From Durusdinium trenchii (Eukaryota > Sar > Dinophyceae > Suessiales > Symbiodiniaceae), in the NCBI GenBank assembly GCA_963970005.1, contig CAXAMN010003780.1:1222369-1286368 (forward strand): DNA of 64,000 bases, in the 5' to 3' direction. The position numbers were made by a program, and so were the translations under genes. Of this stretch, positions 23,467 to 32,520 are shown in pieces (within the stretch, counting starts at the first letter, position 1; every line of letters starts with the position of its first letter). A model generated the notes under the pieces. The model was not told the DNA's origin. It ran no database searches and saw only the letters and a program-made list of their open reading frames with translations.

Positions 23467-23689
23467 CACTCACTGACGTAATGTCCGAAAAACCGCTTGC
23501 TCAAAAAGGCCACTGAAGGAAAGGGTCGAGGGTTTGGGCTCCTCTACTCACTTGACGGAAGATAGCGAAAGGCCATTGTTTCAAAGGCTTCTTGGAGGAT
23601 CAGACTTCGGATCAGATTTGTGCGAGACTAGGCTGTTTGCACGCCACAATGTTCAAGCAAACTGGGATCCAAGATCCAACACAACATTG

Positions 23690-23757
23690 GATCGAGCGCT
23701 CCAAGGCTGCAAAGAAGGCTGAACAGCTCGTTCAGGCAGGGCGAAGCTGGCAGGGGA
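23690..23757 (+). CDS. weak exon candidate, Lys/Ala-rich helix
   Basis: A frame reads ERSKAAKKAEQLVQAGRSWQ. It is helix-like and could be another TPR half-repeat, but splice sites are not clear and third positions are mixed. Confidence 0.25.
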
Positions 23758-23775
23758 ATGATGAGGCTGTGGAGA

Positions 23776-23837
23776 CGATGGCCTGGGAAGACCATTCTTT
23801 GGAAGACCATTTTCCTCTACAAACACGGGGAGTATAG
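23776..23837. mobile_element. partial MITE-like element
   Basis: GGAAGACCATTTTCCTCTACAAACACGGGGAGTATA-type sequence shares its core and GGAGTATA end with the elements at 59109-59216 and 60365-60464. Only one terminus is seen, so it is truncated or diverged on the left. Confidence 0.45.
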
Positions 23838-24042
23838 GTTTTATTATAGTTTTAGCTTGGGTTTACACAGCCCGTGCTGGGTGCTATAAACATTCCTTTT
23901 TCAAGAATGACTGGTGCCCTAAGGGTGACCTAACCCCGAGTCGGAGAATGGGTCAAGAAGGGTTGACGACCAATTGTGACCTTCGTATGGCAACTCCATG
24001 CCACTCCTACGGCCCTACGTGGTAGTCGATTGCGTATTTTGA

Positions 24043-24198
24043 TGCGGAATTCGGTGGACACCCACGAATTCTGTGGAGAAGATGTCCTGGCCGCTGCAGG
24101 AAACCATCGACAAGTCCAACATTGCGGCGGTGCTCTCCACAGTCGTTGCCTGGCAATTAAACGGGCTCAGCCCGTTTGTATATTTATGTTGAGCCATT
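24043..24198 (+). CDS. weak exon or small ORF candidate
   Basis: The frame contains VEKMSWPLQETIDKSNIAAV followed by LSTVVAWQLNGLSPFVYLC and a stop. The first half has a good charged/hydrophobic pattern. The second half is hydrophobic enough to be a membrane segment, or it may be intron read-through. No start, acceptor or relative was identified. Confidence 0.25.
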
Positions 24199-24303
24199 AG
24201 ACCCTTCCGAAAACTCACACGGACTTATTTGATCCAGAGGGAGGACGACGGTCAAACGTGGGACCCCAATCCCGGCTACGTGCCGGTCACGAGTTCCCCC
24301 CCG

Positions 24304-24447
24304 CAATGTTGGTTCGTTCTGCCGTGAGGCGCAGATCCACCTCTCGAACATGGTGGCGGAGATCTCCAAGGCACCCCGAGAGGCGAGGGCCCCCGCGCCG
24401 GACACTGGGCGTTCCCAGCGCCTGCACCGAAGAGGGGCAGGGTGAGA
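24304..24447 (+). CDS. possible exon, strong codon bias
   Basis: The frame encodes CREAQIHLSNMVAEISKAPR and then EARAPAPDTGRSQRL. Codons are strikingly G/C-ending (GAG GCG CAG ATC CAC CTC TCG AAC ATG GTG GCG GAG ATC TCC AAG), while the flanks are not. The segment has the look of a helix followed by a proline-rich linker. It lies 100 bp after the previous candidate in a different phase. Family unknown. Confidence 0.4.
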
Positions 24448-26169
24448 CATGAGTCGGTGGGGCGGACAAGGCAAGTCGGCTAACTGGGCACATTGGTTTG
24501 AACATGTTTGAACATGCTGGTTAAATATCCCTTTAAGTTGGCAGCATATGCCGCCTATAATTGTCTATACTAATCAATTTGGCCCATGATATTGTGTGTG
24601 TGTGTGTTCAACTTGATGCCCAAACTCTCCTTTGTGTGTGTACTGTTGCATGTTGGGTTGCGCTTTTTCTGGGACCTTTGGGTGCCAAGGCGTGGATGCA
24701 TCCAGCCGTTCCGAGAAAACGAAAGAAATCATGTAGAAACATGACCCAAACGCTCCATGTGTGCCATATAAAGTGGTTTTGGAGGTCAATGTAGGCATAC
24801 ATGGAGTGTCTGGGTTATGCATGTTCTCCATCGGTCTCGTGGAGCGAAGACGGTGTCAGGTGATGTCAGACCCACCTCCGTGTGTCCCCACACAGCCAGG
24901 AGCCAGACTTCCAGATGATCGAAGAGACGGTCCAGGTGGGTCAGTCGGAAAAAAGATGCCGGTCACCGTCACTCACGATGACTTGACTGACCAAACACCT
25001 GGAGCAATGGCACTCAGCCTCAGAACTTGCCTGGAGCCTCGTCAGACCCAGGTTTCGGACTGGAGATACGGAGATACGGGCTTGCACCCATGGGCATTCG
25101 GAACGGCACGTCCAAGTCTCCACATGTGTGCGCCTTCCACATCGCTCCAACTTGCAGCGAACCATGAGCCATATGCCAAGGACACCATCGTTTTTCATCG
25201 TTTTTCTTCGTGTGACTTGAGTGGTGTTTTGGGCGTGTTCGACGTTAGGCTGGCTGGCGAGCTCGGGATGCCGCGCCGGGGCCTTGCTGCCGAAGTCGAG
25301 ACGTGTTTTTAATATGTTTTATTTGATAAACAGTACAGTGTCAGTACAGTATATATACATTGATAATAAAATGTTTTAACATATAGATCAGTGTATAAAT
25401 AAAATCGAATAAACAGTAAATAACTGAAAAAAGGGGGTGAACCAGGAAGTCGAAACATCACAGCGTTTCCATGCTGGATGACGTGTGAACTAGGATACTG
25501 TCCAAAAGCATGGTTTTATTGAATGGTCTTGATTCTCGATTTTATGCAGCGTTCACAGTCTTTTGATTGCACATGTTGCATAATGTGTCGTGGTGAAGGG
25601 ATCCGCAGCTTAGGGCAGGTTCCTTATGATCCTTATGGGATCTTATGGGTCTACCGCAATGAAGTTTGAAGGCAATAGCAAACCCGAGTGCCTTAGCTGG
25701 CTGTTCACACCCAACAGCAACATGCTGACATGCTGACGGATCTCAACAGCCATTCACTTGACAGCTCCAAATTGGACCTAGATCTCCCCGAAACCCGTCA
25801 CCCCTGGATCTACCCGAAAACCGTCGCGGACTCTCCGAACGATCTACGAGGCATTTGGTCTACGAGGAGGAGAAGTCCGAACGATCCAAAGCCTTGTTGG
25901 CGCCGATCGCCTTTTTGTTGGTCCGGCGGCCGAGGGAGCGGTCTTGTCCGATTTGAGGAGCCTTTCGGGATCCGTTGATGCCAGAAAGAACTGGAATCAG
26001 AGATTAATGGGGGGCTCTCTACAGTCGCAGTTCTCTTTTAGGGCTTTGGATCAATCCTCGCCTAGTCAAGTTGGGTTTGTGCCACTCTGAAATCAAGTTG
26101 TGAGTGTTCGATTTGGTAAAATGCATCAAATCGATTCAAATCCTGTTTCACACAACACACTCGTTTCCG
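24448..26169. other. no gene supported; AT-rich tract
   Basis: A 184-codon plus-strand frame (24761-25312) is open but without motif. From 25310 to 25435 the DNA is strongly AT-rich (AATAAAATG, CAGTACAGT repeats), unlike its surroundings; I could not match it to mitochondrial genes. Short GATCCTTATG repeats lie at 25625-25650. Confidence 0.4.
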
Positions 26170-26541
26170 ATGGCTGAACGTTTGGACCAAGGGCCCTTTC
26201 ACGTCCCCAGGATCAACCGCACGGTGTCACGGGGCAAACGTGAAGAGACCTTCATTAGCTTCGATCGTAACCAGCTTCTGAAAGGCCAACAAAAGTGTAT
26301 GTTCGGATGCATTTGGCATACTTTCATCCAGACATTTGGCAACAAAGACTGTGTTTGCAAGCCACGTCAATTGTCATTGTATGAACAAACAGCATACTTA
26401 AGCTGTTTGTTACTCATGCCACCTGGACGCACCCGCGGGAACTTTATCGCTTACATGGCAAAAGCCAATGAAGACTGTGAAAGCAAAGTGCAACGAAATG
26501 GATCAGATGTTTCGACGGGTTTCCTTATTTTTGAGTCGTAG
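26170..26541 (+). CDS. hypothetical ORF, 123 residues, doubtful
   Basis: ATG 26170 to TAG 26541. The protein begins MAERLDQGPFHVPRINRTVS and has five Cys in the middle. Composition is plausible, but third positions are not G/C-biased and there is no known motif. Confidence 0.25.
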   Translation: MAERLDQGPFHVPRINRTVSRGKREETFISFDRNQLLKGQQKCMFGCIWHTFIQTFGNKDCVCKPRQLSLYEQTAYLSCLLLMPPGRTRGNFIAYMAKANEDCESKVQRNGSDVSTGFLIFES

Positions 26542-26639
26542 ATTGCGAATGTCTTGGCTGAAGCAACCTGGATGGATGCATAAGCTTATGTAAGTTTACA
26601 ACTTCATTCCTATCATACTAAGGGGGTATTAGTATTGGC

Positions 26640-26836
26640 CCTTCTTTTGGTTGTGGTGGTGGTGGTGGTTGTGGTTGTTGTTTTTGTTGTGGTTGTTGCT
26701 TTTGTTGTTGCTTTTGTTGTTGCTGTTGTTGCTGTTGTTGCTGTTGCTGTTGTTGCTGTTGCTGTTGTTGCTGTTGCTGTTGCTGTTGTTGTTGTTGTTG
26801 CTGCTTTTGCTTTTGTTCTTGTTCTTGTTCTTGATG
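26640..26836. repeat. imperfect (TTG/CTG)n trinucleotide microsatellite
   Basis: Roughly 190 bp of TTGTTGCTG-type trinucleotides. On the minus strand this reads poly-Gln with Lys, Glu and Pro interruptions inside an 88-codon frame; on the plus strand poly-Leu. Nothing around it supports a real poly-Q protein. Confidence 0.9.
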
Positions 26837-27363
26837 GTGATTGCAATTGCCATTGTGGGTTTGGAGAAATCCGAAAGAATTCAAAGACCCTTTTCAAGTC
26901 CCCTGGTTCCAGGATGTGTCATGTAAGTCGTGTTCCAACGAATGGCTGCCCACCAGAGGCACAGACCTTCTTAGCGGTGAAGGACGCTGATGAGGCGACA
27001 GTTTTGAGCCTTCAACGGAGGAGGTTTTGAGGACAAGCTGGTCATTCCAAGGTCCAAGTGGATTCGGCTCACAGAGCCGTATGCCCGGCATTTGATGTGA
27101 GCGATGTGTCATGTGGGGTCGAGAAGCATACGGAACCTCCAGAAGAGAAAAAGGGCGGGTGTCATGTGGGCAAATCGTCATTCCCAAGATTTCCCAAGTA
27201 ATTCATGCCGTCCGTTAGCATCCTATCAATTTGGACGGCTATCCAAAACCAAGTCATCTCCATAAACGGTCATATACGTATGTGTGTTTTTAGCGAGTGA
27301 AGTGATCCTCGCTCTGTGCAAGTGCTGTGATCTTTGTGGCTGTCGTTCCGCACGGAACGTGAG
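26837..27363. other. no gene recognised
   Basis: No supportable feature in either strand. Confidence 0.45.
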
Positions 27364-27492
27364 ACGGGACAACGGAGGCCATGGTACATGTGGAGGAGGG
27401 CGAGCAGATTTGCCACGAGGGTCAGGCCGGTGGCCAGTTCGCCTCTTTTCGGATGAACGGTCGGGGGCAAAAGCTGAGGTGTGAAGATTGAG
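27364..27492 (+). CDS. possible terminal exon
   Basis: A frame reads TTEAMVHVEEGEQICHEGQA, then GGQFASFRMNGRGQKLRC, and stops at TGA 27492. Third positions are mostly G/C (GAG GCC ATG GTA CAT GTG GAG GAG GGC GAG CAG). The segment EEGEQICHEGQAGGQF faintly recalls the start of a cyclic-nucleotide-binding domain, but too little is present to claim it. Confidence 0.35.
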
Positions 27493-28278
27493 AAGTCGTT
27501 GCTTTTGAGTCAATGATTTGTCGCTGAAGACCTTTGGGGAGTGTTTCTGGTGGCAAAAATGTACTACGCAATAGGTGTCCCGTGATGTGATACGTTGATT
27601 TGGGCTCCACCATTCGCCGGATAAGCGATCCTGACTTCTACCGGCTGCGGTGGTAACTTGCAGTAAATATAGCGTCCTCCAAGTTGTTCAGCTGTGACTG
27701 TCCTGTGTGAGACACGGTGATAAGTGATGATTGGGCTTGTTCAGGTGTACCTGTTGGAGTGTGCAGTGCAGCAATTGAGGAATCAATCATGAAGGGTTGG
27801 CACGTGACCAGTTGAATCCAATGTGACGTACTTTCTCCAAATGCACCGTCCTGAGATGCTGGGATCGTTGAGCCGGTTGGCGTGACGCATGCCTGGCAAA
27901 GTGTCAGCATTTTAAAGTATGTTGAGTCAAACTCAAGTCAAGGTCTGTTGAGATCCTGCAATTCAATTGAACGAACTATTGTGTTCATCACTGGGTAACC
28001 GTTCCACCATGTTCATTGATTGATTGCCAATTCTTTTGAGGGACATGAGACGGTTGAGCAACCCTGAACGGAACATTCGGCTTGACTCCCCTTTATATAA
28101 TTATATATAAGCTATCGAGTAAGCTAGCGTCCCATTGCTTCTGAGACTGAAGTAGCTTTTCACGATTTGGCCAGGTTATTATTGATTTGGGTGAAACTGA
28201 TATGTCGTCCTAAGTCCCTGTGTGAGACGGTGAGTAGGCATCCTTCCTGTGAGGGCCTACATACGGCACAAGCCGTGA
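27493..28278. other. no gene recognised
   Basis: No supportable gene. An AT-rich inverted patch TATATAATTATATATA lies near 28093. Confidence 0.45.
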
Positions 28279-28428
28279 TCACCGTCCCAACTGCGATCGG
28301 ACCTGCGAACGGAGGACGAAACCGGGCAGATTATCGGTTACATCCTCCGCTCCTACGTGGAGTGCCCAGAGCTGGTTCAGCTTTTTTCATGCATGAACAT
28401 TGACTTTCAATATTCTTGGGAGTGGTGA
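28279..28428 (+). CDS. possible exon, unknown family
   Basis: The frame reads LRSDLRTEDETGQIIGYILR followed by SYVECPELVQLFSC and ends with TGA 28428. The first 30 residues have a convincing helix pattern and mixed charge. A GT donor after GAGCTG (about 28374) would give an exon of some 95 bp. No start codon, so an internal exon is likely. Not recognised. Confidence 0.4.
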   Translation, partial: SPSQLRSDLRTEDETGQIIGYILRSYVECPELVQLFSCMNIDFQYSWEW

Positions 28429-28728
28429 GAGATACCTTGCATGAACCCTAGCGTGTTGGTGCATAGCGCTGAAAATCACACACTCGGCTACTATGAAACC
28501 GCAGCAGGAACAGTGTCAGTGTGAGATGCCGCTTCCCCATAGACAGTCCCCATGGACCGGCAGTATGCTGGAGGTTGGAATAGTATGGAATAGTACAGAG
28601 AGAGAGGGACAGGCATACGACTCTGAGCGGCCTTCCAAGTGGCTTTCAAATTCTGTGCTGGTTGTTGATTGGGTGACCTGCATGGCATGTTCACAATGTG
28701 TAGAACAAATTTGTCAATGACACTGTTC

Positions 28729-28738
28729 TTGGCTCAAG
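28729..28738 (+). promoter_or_regulatory. possible relict spliced-leader 3' end
   Basis: TTGGCTCAAG equals the last ten bases of the conserved dinoflagellate spliced leader, on the same strand and about 350 bp upstream of the intron-free gene at 29087. Relict leaders upstream of retroposed genes are known in dinoflagellates. Ten bases can occur by chance in a window this size (about one in ten), so this is only suggestive. Confidence 0.25.
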
Positions 28739-29086
28739 GCCTCAAGGCTCATGAGGTGAAGTGTATACTGCATATTACGATCGAATACGATCGAGAGATT
28801 GAACGTGAAAACCTTGGAGTAGAATTCGAGCCGGAAGGAATGTACGCAAGATTCTTCATGCAGGCAAGCCGCATCCCCAAGCATGGAAAGCCAAACACAT
28901 CACTATACTATACAACTTCATCATCTCTAAGAAAAACGATGAAAAACGGTCTATTGCAGCAAAGGGACGCACTGAGAAAAAGTACTCTTTGTCACACTTT
29001 CACCCTGGCAATTTTATGGCTGGTGAGTGTGAACCTGTCAGTCAAACCAAGAACCAGTCGCTCTGTTCGAAATCGCTTCCGACAGC

Positions 29087-31138
29087 ATGGCTCTTCGGAG
29101 TCTTGGAACCCTGCTGGCAGTTGTTGCGGCCGAGCCATTGATTGAAGTGGTAGAGCCCTTGAGATCTGCACCGTTGCATCACTTTCTAAGCTGGGAAGCA
29201 TCGCTGTTCATGGCTGAGGCTGCTTTGCGAGAGAATCTGGAAGTGCGGCTTCATGACTCGATGTCACGTTTGCGAAAGCTCCTTTTCGACTCGCAGGAGA
29301 AGGTTTGGGCTTTTGCAAGCATTCCAGAGATAAGGCTTCAAGTGAATTTGAGCCGGTGGCCCAGCGGTGAAGCTTTATTGCGTCAAGCCATTGCACCTGA
29401 ATCTCTGCAAGACATCGGAGCCGTGTTGACTGTCATACAGGGGCTGTACAGGACCTTCGAGACAGACTTTACCGACATGAAGAGCAATCTAAGAGACTTG
29501 CAGAAAGAGATGGATGCTCAAGCACATCACTTTGCCGTAAATCTTGAAATTGTTTTGAAACAGGCGGGAGTTTTGTTGGGCCTCCTGCGTGGGCTTCCAG
29601 GCTTCTCTGAATGCCTCTTTCAATCCTTGGCTGAAGCGCGTGAACGTCGACCGGCCGGTGCGCGGTATGCTTTGGCTCTCCTTTATTTACAAGATATGGC
29701 TTCTGGACGTGCCAATCCTGGCCGTGGCTTGCTGGTGCGAGGTTCCACCTTTGCGGGTGAAGGCTTTGATGTGAAAGGACACCTAGGCCCAAGGCTGCAG
29801 GAGTTGCTGCAACAGACAGAGCAGATGCTGGAAGAGGTGAAGGCGAGTGATCTCTCAAAAAAGGAGACCTTGGACTGGTGTTCTGGAACTTCGCAACTGT
29901 GGGCCATTGATGGTCCGAACCCTTGTGAAGTGCTTATTCGTGGCTTTGAAGAGTTGTCCAGTTGGGTGTCTCAATGGCTGGAGACTGGCCAGCCACAAAA
30001 GATTCTCCGACAAATGCGCCGCAGGCAATTTGCAGCGGCCCCGAATATCAGCCGTGTTGAAATCCTGAGTCAGCTCTTGCTGCGCAGCGCCGAAAAGTGC
30101 CAAGTGCCCCTCAACCGTGCCCAGAGCGCACTCTCTCGCGCCCCGGATTTGCACGGCATCTTGAAGGTCATTGCGGATGAAGAGGTGGTGAATTTGGAAC
30201 ACGAGCATGAACTTCTGGCCGAGTCCGTCACCGGTCAATTCCGCAGTCCTCCTGGCCAGCACTCACATTCAACAGAGCTGTCCAGGCCAGGTTTGTTGGG
30301 CTTGGCGCGGCACGCGTTGAAAGTTCAGTGGATCTTTGAATCTGGTTTGTTGGCGGTCGCTGCTTGGGCGGATCGTTTGAAACGTCGTGGGAATGGCTTG
30401 CAAAATCGCTTGGCACTCGTGAAGCAACACCTGGAAGACCTGCATGACCGGCTGCGCGCACTCCCCAGCTTTCGCCGTTTGGCCTTCGAAGAGATCCACG
30501 CCAATGGCCATTGGGGCCGTGGCCGCTCCGGGGGAGGGTCCAGTGTGGAGATTACCGGGCCACTGGCAGAGCATTTGCTGAAGTTCTTGGCGCAAAACCG
30601 CGTGGAATCCATGATGGACATTGGATGTGGTTGGGGAGAGTGGATTCCCTTTGCATTGCAAAAGGGCGTCGAGGAAGGACACCTTTCCCCCAAGTTCCGC
30701 TACCTGGGCGGGGACATCGCATGGCAACCCATCAAATACTTGCAGAATCTACACAACGGCAGTGTGGCACCTGTGTTAGAATTCTCTGTCCTGGACGGAG
30801 TCCAAGATAGCATTCCCAAGGGTTATGAGGTGGCGCTTGTCCGGTACGTGTTTCAGCATTTAAACATCAAGGATGCGTTAAGCCTGCTTCGAAATGTACG
30901 TTCTGCTGTGAAGTTGGTGGTCCTTTCATCATGGCCAGACTCCGAGAATGAAGACTTGGATAACTTTGGGGGTTCCTCCGCGTACGCGGCGATGGAGCCA
31001 AGCAGCTTGAAAAGCTTCAAGAGCTACGACCTTCGGAAGGCACCTTTCAGTTTGCCTGATCCCTTAAGCTCTTGGCCTGAACAGAATGACGGTCGGATCA
31101 TGTTGGCGTATCAGACCAGCGCCCTGCTTCACTTGTGA
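29087..31138 (+). CDS. secreted or lumenal class I SAM-dependent methyltransferase, 683 residues
   Basis: A single uninterrupted frame from ATG 29087 to TGA 31138, by far the clearest gene here. Residues 1-15 (MALRSLGTLLAVVAA) look like a short signal peptide. Residues about 20-450 are helical, with heptad-like stretches (DLQKEMDAQAHH), and have no family I recognise. From about 465 a methyltransferase domain follows: HWGRGRSGGGSSVE, motif I MDIGCGWGEW near 510-519, acidic motif II GGDIAW near 541, VALVRYVFQHLNIKDAL near 581, then a LSSWPDSENED loop and PFSLPDPL near the end. The order G-G-GS, LD--CG-W, RDV--HL, PF-LP-PL matches a SAM methyltransferase group I recall mainly from bacteria. The substrate is unknown. 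Intron absence, in a region of heavily split genes, suggests retroposition or bacterial ancestry of the domain. Confidence 0.85.
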   Translation: MALRSLGTLLAVVAAEPLIEVVEPLRSAPLHHFLSWEASLFMAEAALRENLEVRLHDSMSRLRKLLFDSQEKVWAFASIPEIRLQVNLSRWPSGEALLRQAIAPESLQDIGAVLTVIQGLYRTFETDFTDMKSNLRDLQKEMDAQAHHFAVNLEIVLKQAGVLLGLLRGLPGFSECLFQSLAEARERRPAGARYALALLYLQDMASGRANPGRGLLVRGSTFAGEGFDVKGHLGPRLQELLQQTEQMLEEVKASDLSKKETLDWCSGTSQLWAIDGPNPCEVLIRGFEELSSWVSQWLETGQPQKILRQMRRRQFAAAPNISRVEILSQLLLRSAEKCQVPLNRAQSALSRAPDLHGILKVIADEEVVNLEHEHELLAESVTGQFRSPPGQHSHSTELSRPGLLGLARHALKVQWIFESGLLAVAAWADRLKRRGNGLQNRLALVKQHLEDLHDRLRALPSFRRLAFEEIHANGHWGRGRSGGGSSVEITGPLAEHLLKFLAQNRVESMMDIGCGWGEWIPFALQKGVEEGHLSPKFRYLGGDIAWQPIKYLQNLHNGSVAPVLEFSVLDGVQDSIPKGYEVALVRYVFQHLNIKDALSLLRNVRSAVKLVVLSSWPDSENEDLDNFGGSSAYAAMEPSSLKSFKSYDLRKAPFSLPDPLSSWPEQNDGRIMLAYQTSALLHL

Positions 31139-31288
31139 CTCAGTGAATGCCTCAGCAAAAGCTGCGGGCTCAGGGTGCTAGAAGAAAATTGCCTTCTTGG
31201 ACGTTTGTATTTTGGACAATGTATTTTTGGTAGATGTTGGTAGTATTGTTGGTAGCCACAAGATGCCAACTTGTGGGAGGATGTGAGG

Positions 31289-31501
31289 ATGTGGATCAAA
31301 AAAGACTTCGAAACCACCGTCCAAACAAAAAAGGCCCGAAGCATTTCACATCCAAGAAGCCCCGGCGCGTCGACATCGACACCTGAGGTGGCCATCCTAA
31401 AGCATGACATGCAGACAGCGAAGAAGGAGGCACAGCGAGCCAGCGAGGACGCAGAAGATTTGCTGTACCACAGGACGAACCTGTTTGGAAGCCCATTCTA
31501 G
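31289..31501 (+). CDS. hypothetical ORF or exon, 70 residues
   Basis: ATG 31289 to TAG 31501. The N-terminus is basic (MWIKKDFETTVQTKKARSIS), then a Pro/Ser/Thr linker and a helical end (HDMQTAKKEAQRASEDAEDL). It starts 150 bp after the methyltransferase stop. The helical part is convincingly protein-like, so it may be the last exon of another gene or a small independent protein. Confidence 0.35.
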   Translation: MWIKKDFETTVQTKKARSISHPRSPGASTSTPEVAILKHDMQTAKKEAQRASEDAEDLLYHRTNLFGSPF

Positions 31502-31739
31502 TAGGACGGTACTCCATTAATCATCATTAATCGGTACTCCATTAAGCATATTTGCAGATCACGAAAGCTAGCATGCTAGCTGAGTTCTTCTTTGCTTTAG
31601 CAATGTTGTGGTGGGAGGGGCTGCGTGCCTTAAAGATTGATATATCAAGCTAACCCCCCCCCCCGCGGTTCAACTCCCAGCTGCGCCGTGTAGGGGGTTG
31701 GTTGAACGTGGTTGGTTGGGTGTAAACGGTGGCTTGGTG

Positions 31740-32042
31740 TAAAGGGTGCTGCTGCTGCTGCTGCCGCTCTGCTGCTTGCTGCTGCTGTTTGCTGCTGCCG
31801 CTGGTTGCCGCTTTTGTAGCTGCTGCTTTGCTACTTGTTGCGGCTGACGACGCCGCTGCTACTGCTGCTTGCTGCTTGCTGCCGGTGGTGCTTGCTGCCG
31901 GTGGTGCTGCTGCTGCTGCGGCTTGATGCTGCGCTGCTGCTGCGTGGTGCTGCTGGCTGGCTGCTGGTTGGTGGTTGCTGCTGGCTGCTGGCTGCAGGCG
32001 GCTGCTGCTGCTGCTGCTGCTGGCTGCTGCTTGCTGCATAGG
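31740..32042. repeat. imperfect (CTG/GCT)n trinucleotide tract
   Basis: Some 300 bp dominated by GCTGCTG with TTGCTGCC and GGTGGTTG interruptions. All frames stay open as poly-Ala, poly-Cys, poly-Leu or Ser/Gln-rich peptides, which is why several long frames appear here. Confidence 0.9.
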
Positions 32043-32065
32043 ACTTGTACTTCACCGTTACAAGT

Positions 32066-32520
32066 TGTCTACCCCTATTTCTAACCTAATGCATGCATAA
32101 GCGGGTGGTAAATTTACCCCCCAGGCTTGCTATAACCATACACCGGCTATTTCCTCAAGACACTCTATTCTTGATACCTTTTACCAGTGCTTATCCTACA
32201 CTACGGACGCCCTAGTGTATNNNNNNNNNNTATCCTACACTACGGACGCCCTAGTGTATGCACAGTCCTTGTGATGCCAGAAATGCCTACCCCTCTTTGC
32301 AGCACAAGGCATACATAAGCGGGGGGTAAATTTACCCCCCAGATTTGCAATAACCATACACCGGCTATTTCCTCAAGACACTCTATTCCATATACCTTTT
32401 ACCCGTGCTTCTCCTACACTACGGACGCCCTAGTGTATGTACAGTCCTAATGATGTCCGAAATGCTTACCCCTCTTTCCGACTCAAGGCATACAAAAGCG
32501 GAGGGTAAATTTACCCCCCA
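32066..32520. repeat. 179-bp tandem repeat carrying two palindromes per unit
   Basis: Comparable positions recur at 32102, 32320 and 32499. The second spacing is 179 bp; the first is 218, which equals 179 plus a 10-N gap and a 29-bp duplication. Each unit has the palindromic core GGGTAAATTTACCC (perfect over 20 bp at 32321-32340) and the inverted repeat ACACTA-N9-TAGTGT. Three units, the outer ones partial. Unit function is unknown. Confidence 0.85.
32221..32230. other. 10-N gap flanked by identical 29-bp sequence
   Basis: The 29 bases before the Ns (32192-32220) and after them (32231-32259) are identical, from TATCCTACAC to CCTAGTGTAT. Two contig ends that overlap were probably joined with a placeholder instead of being merged. 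Confidence 0.95.

Noticed and set aside
26618-26926. Poly-Gln, poly-Leu and Asn/Ser-rich frames
   Set aside because: All come from one trinucleotide microsatellite read in different frames; no flanking coding signal.
31650-32055. Ser/Gln/Ala-rich frames of up to 129 codons on both strands
   Set aside because: Products of the CTG/GCT tract.
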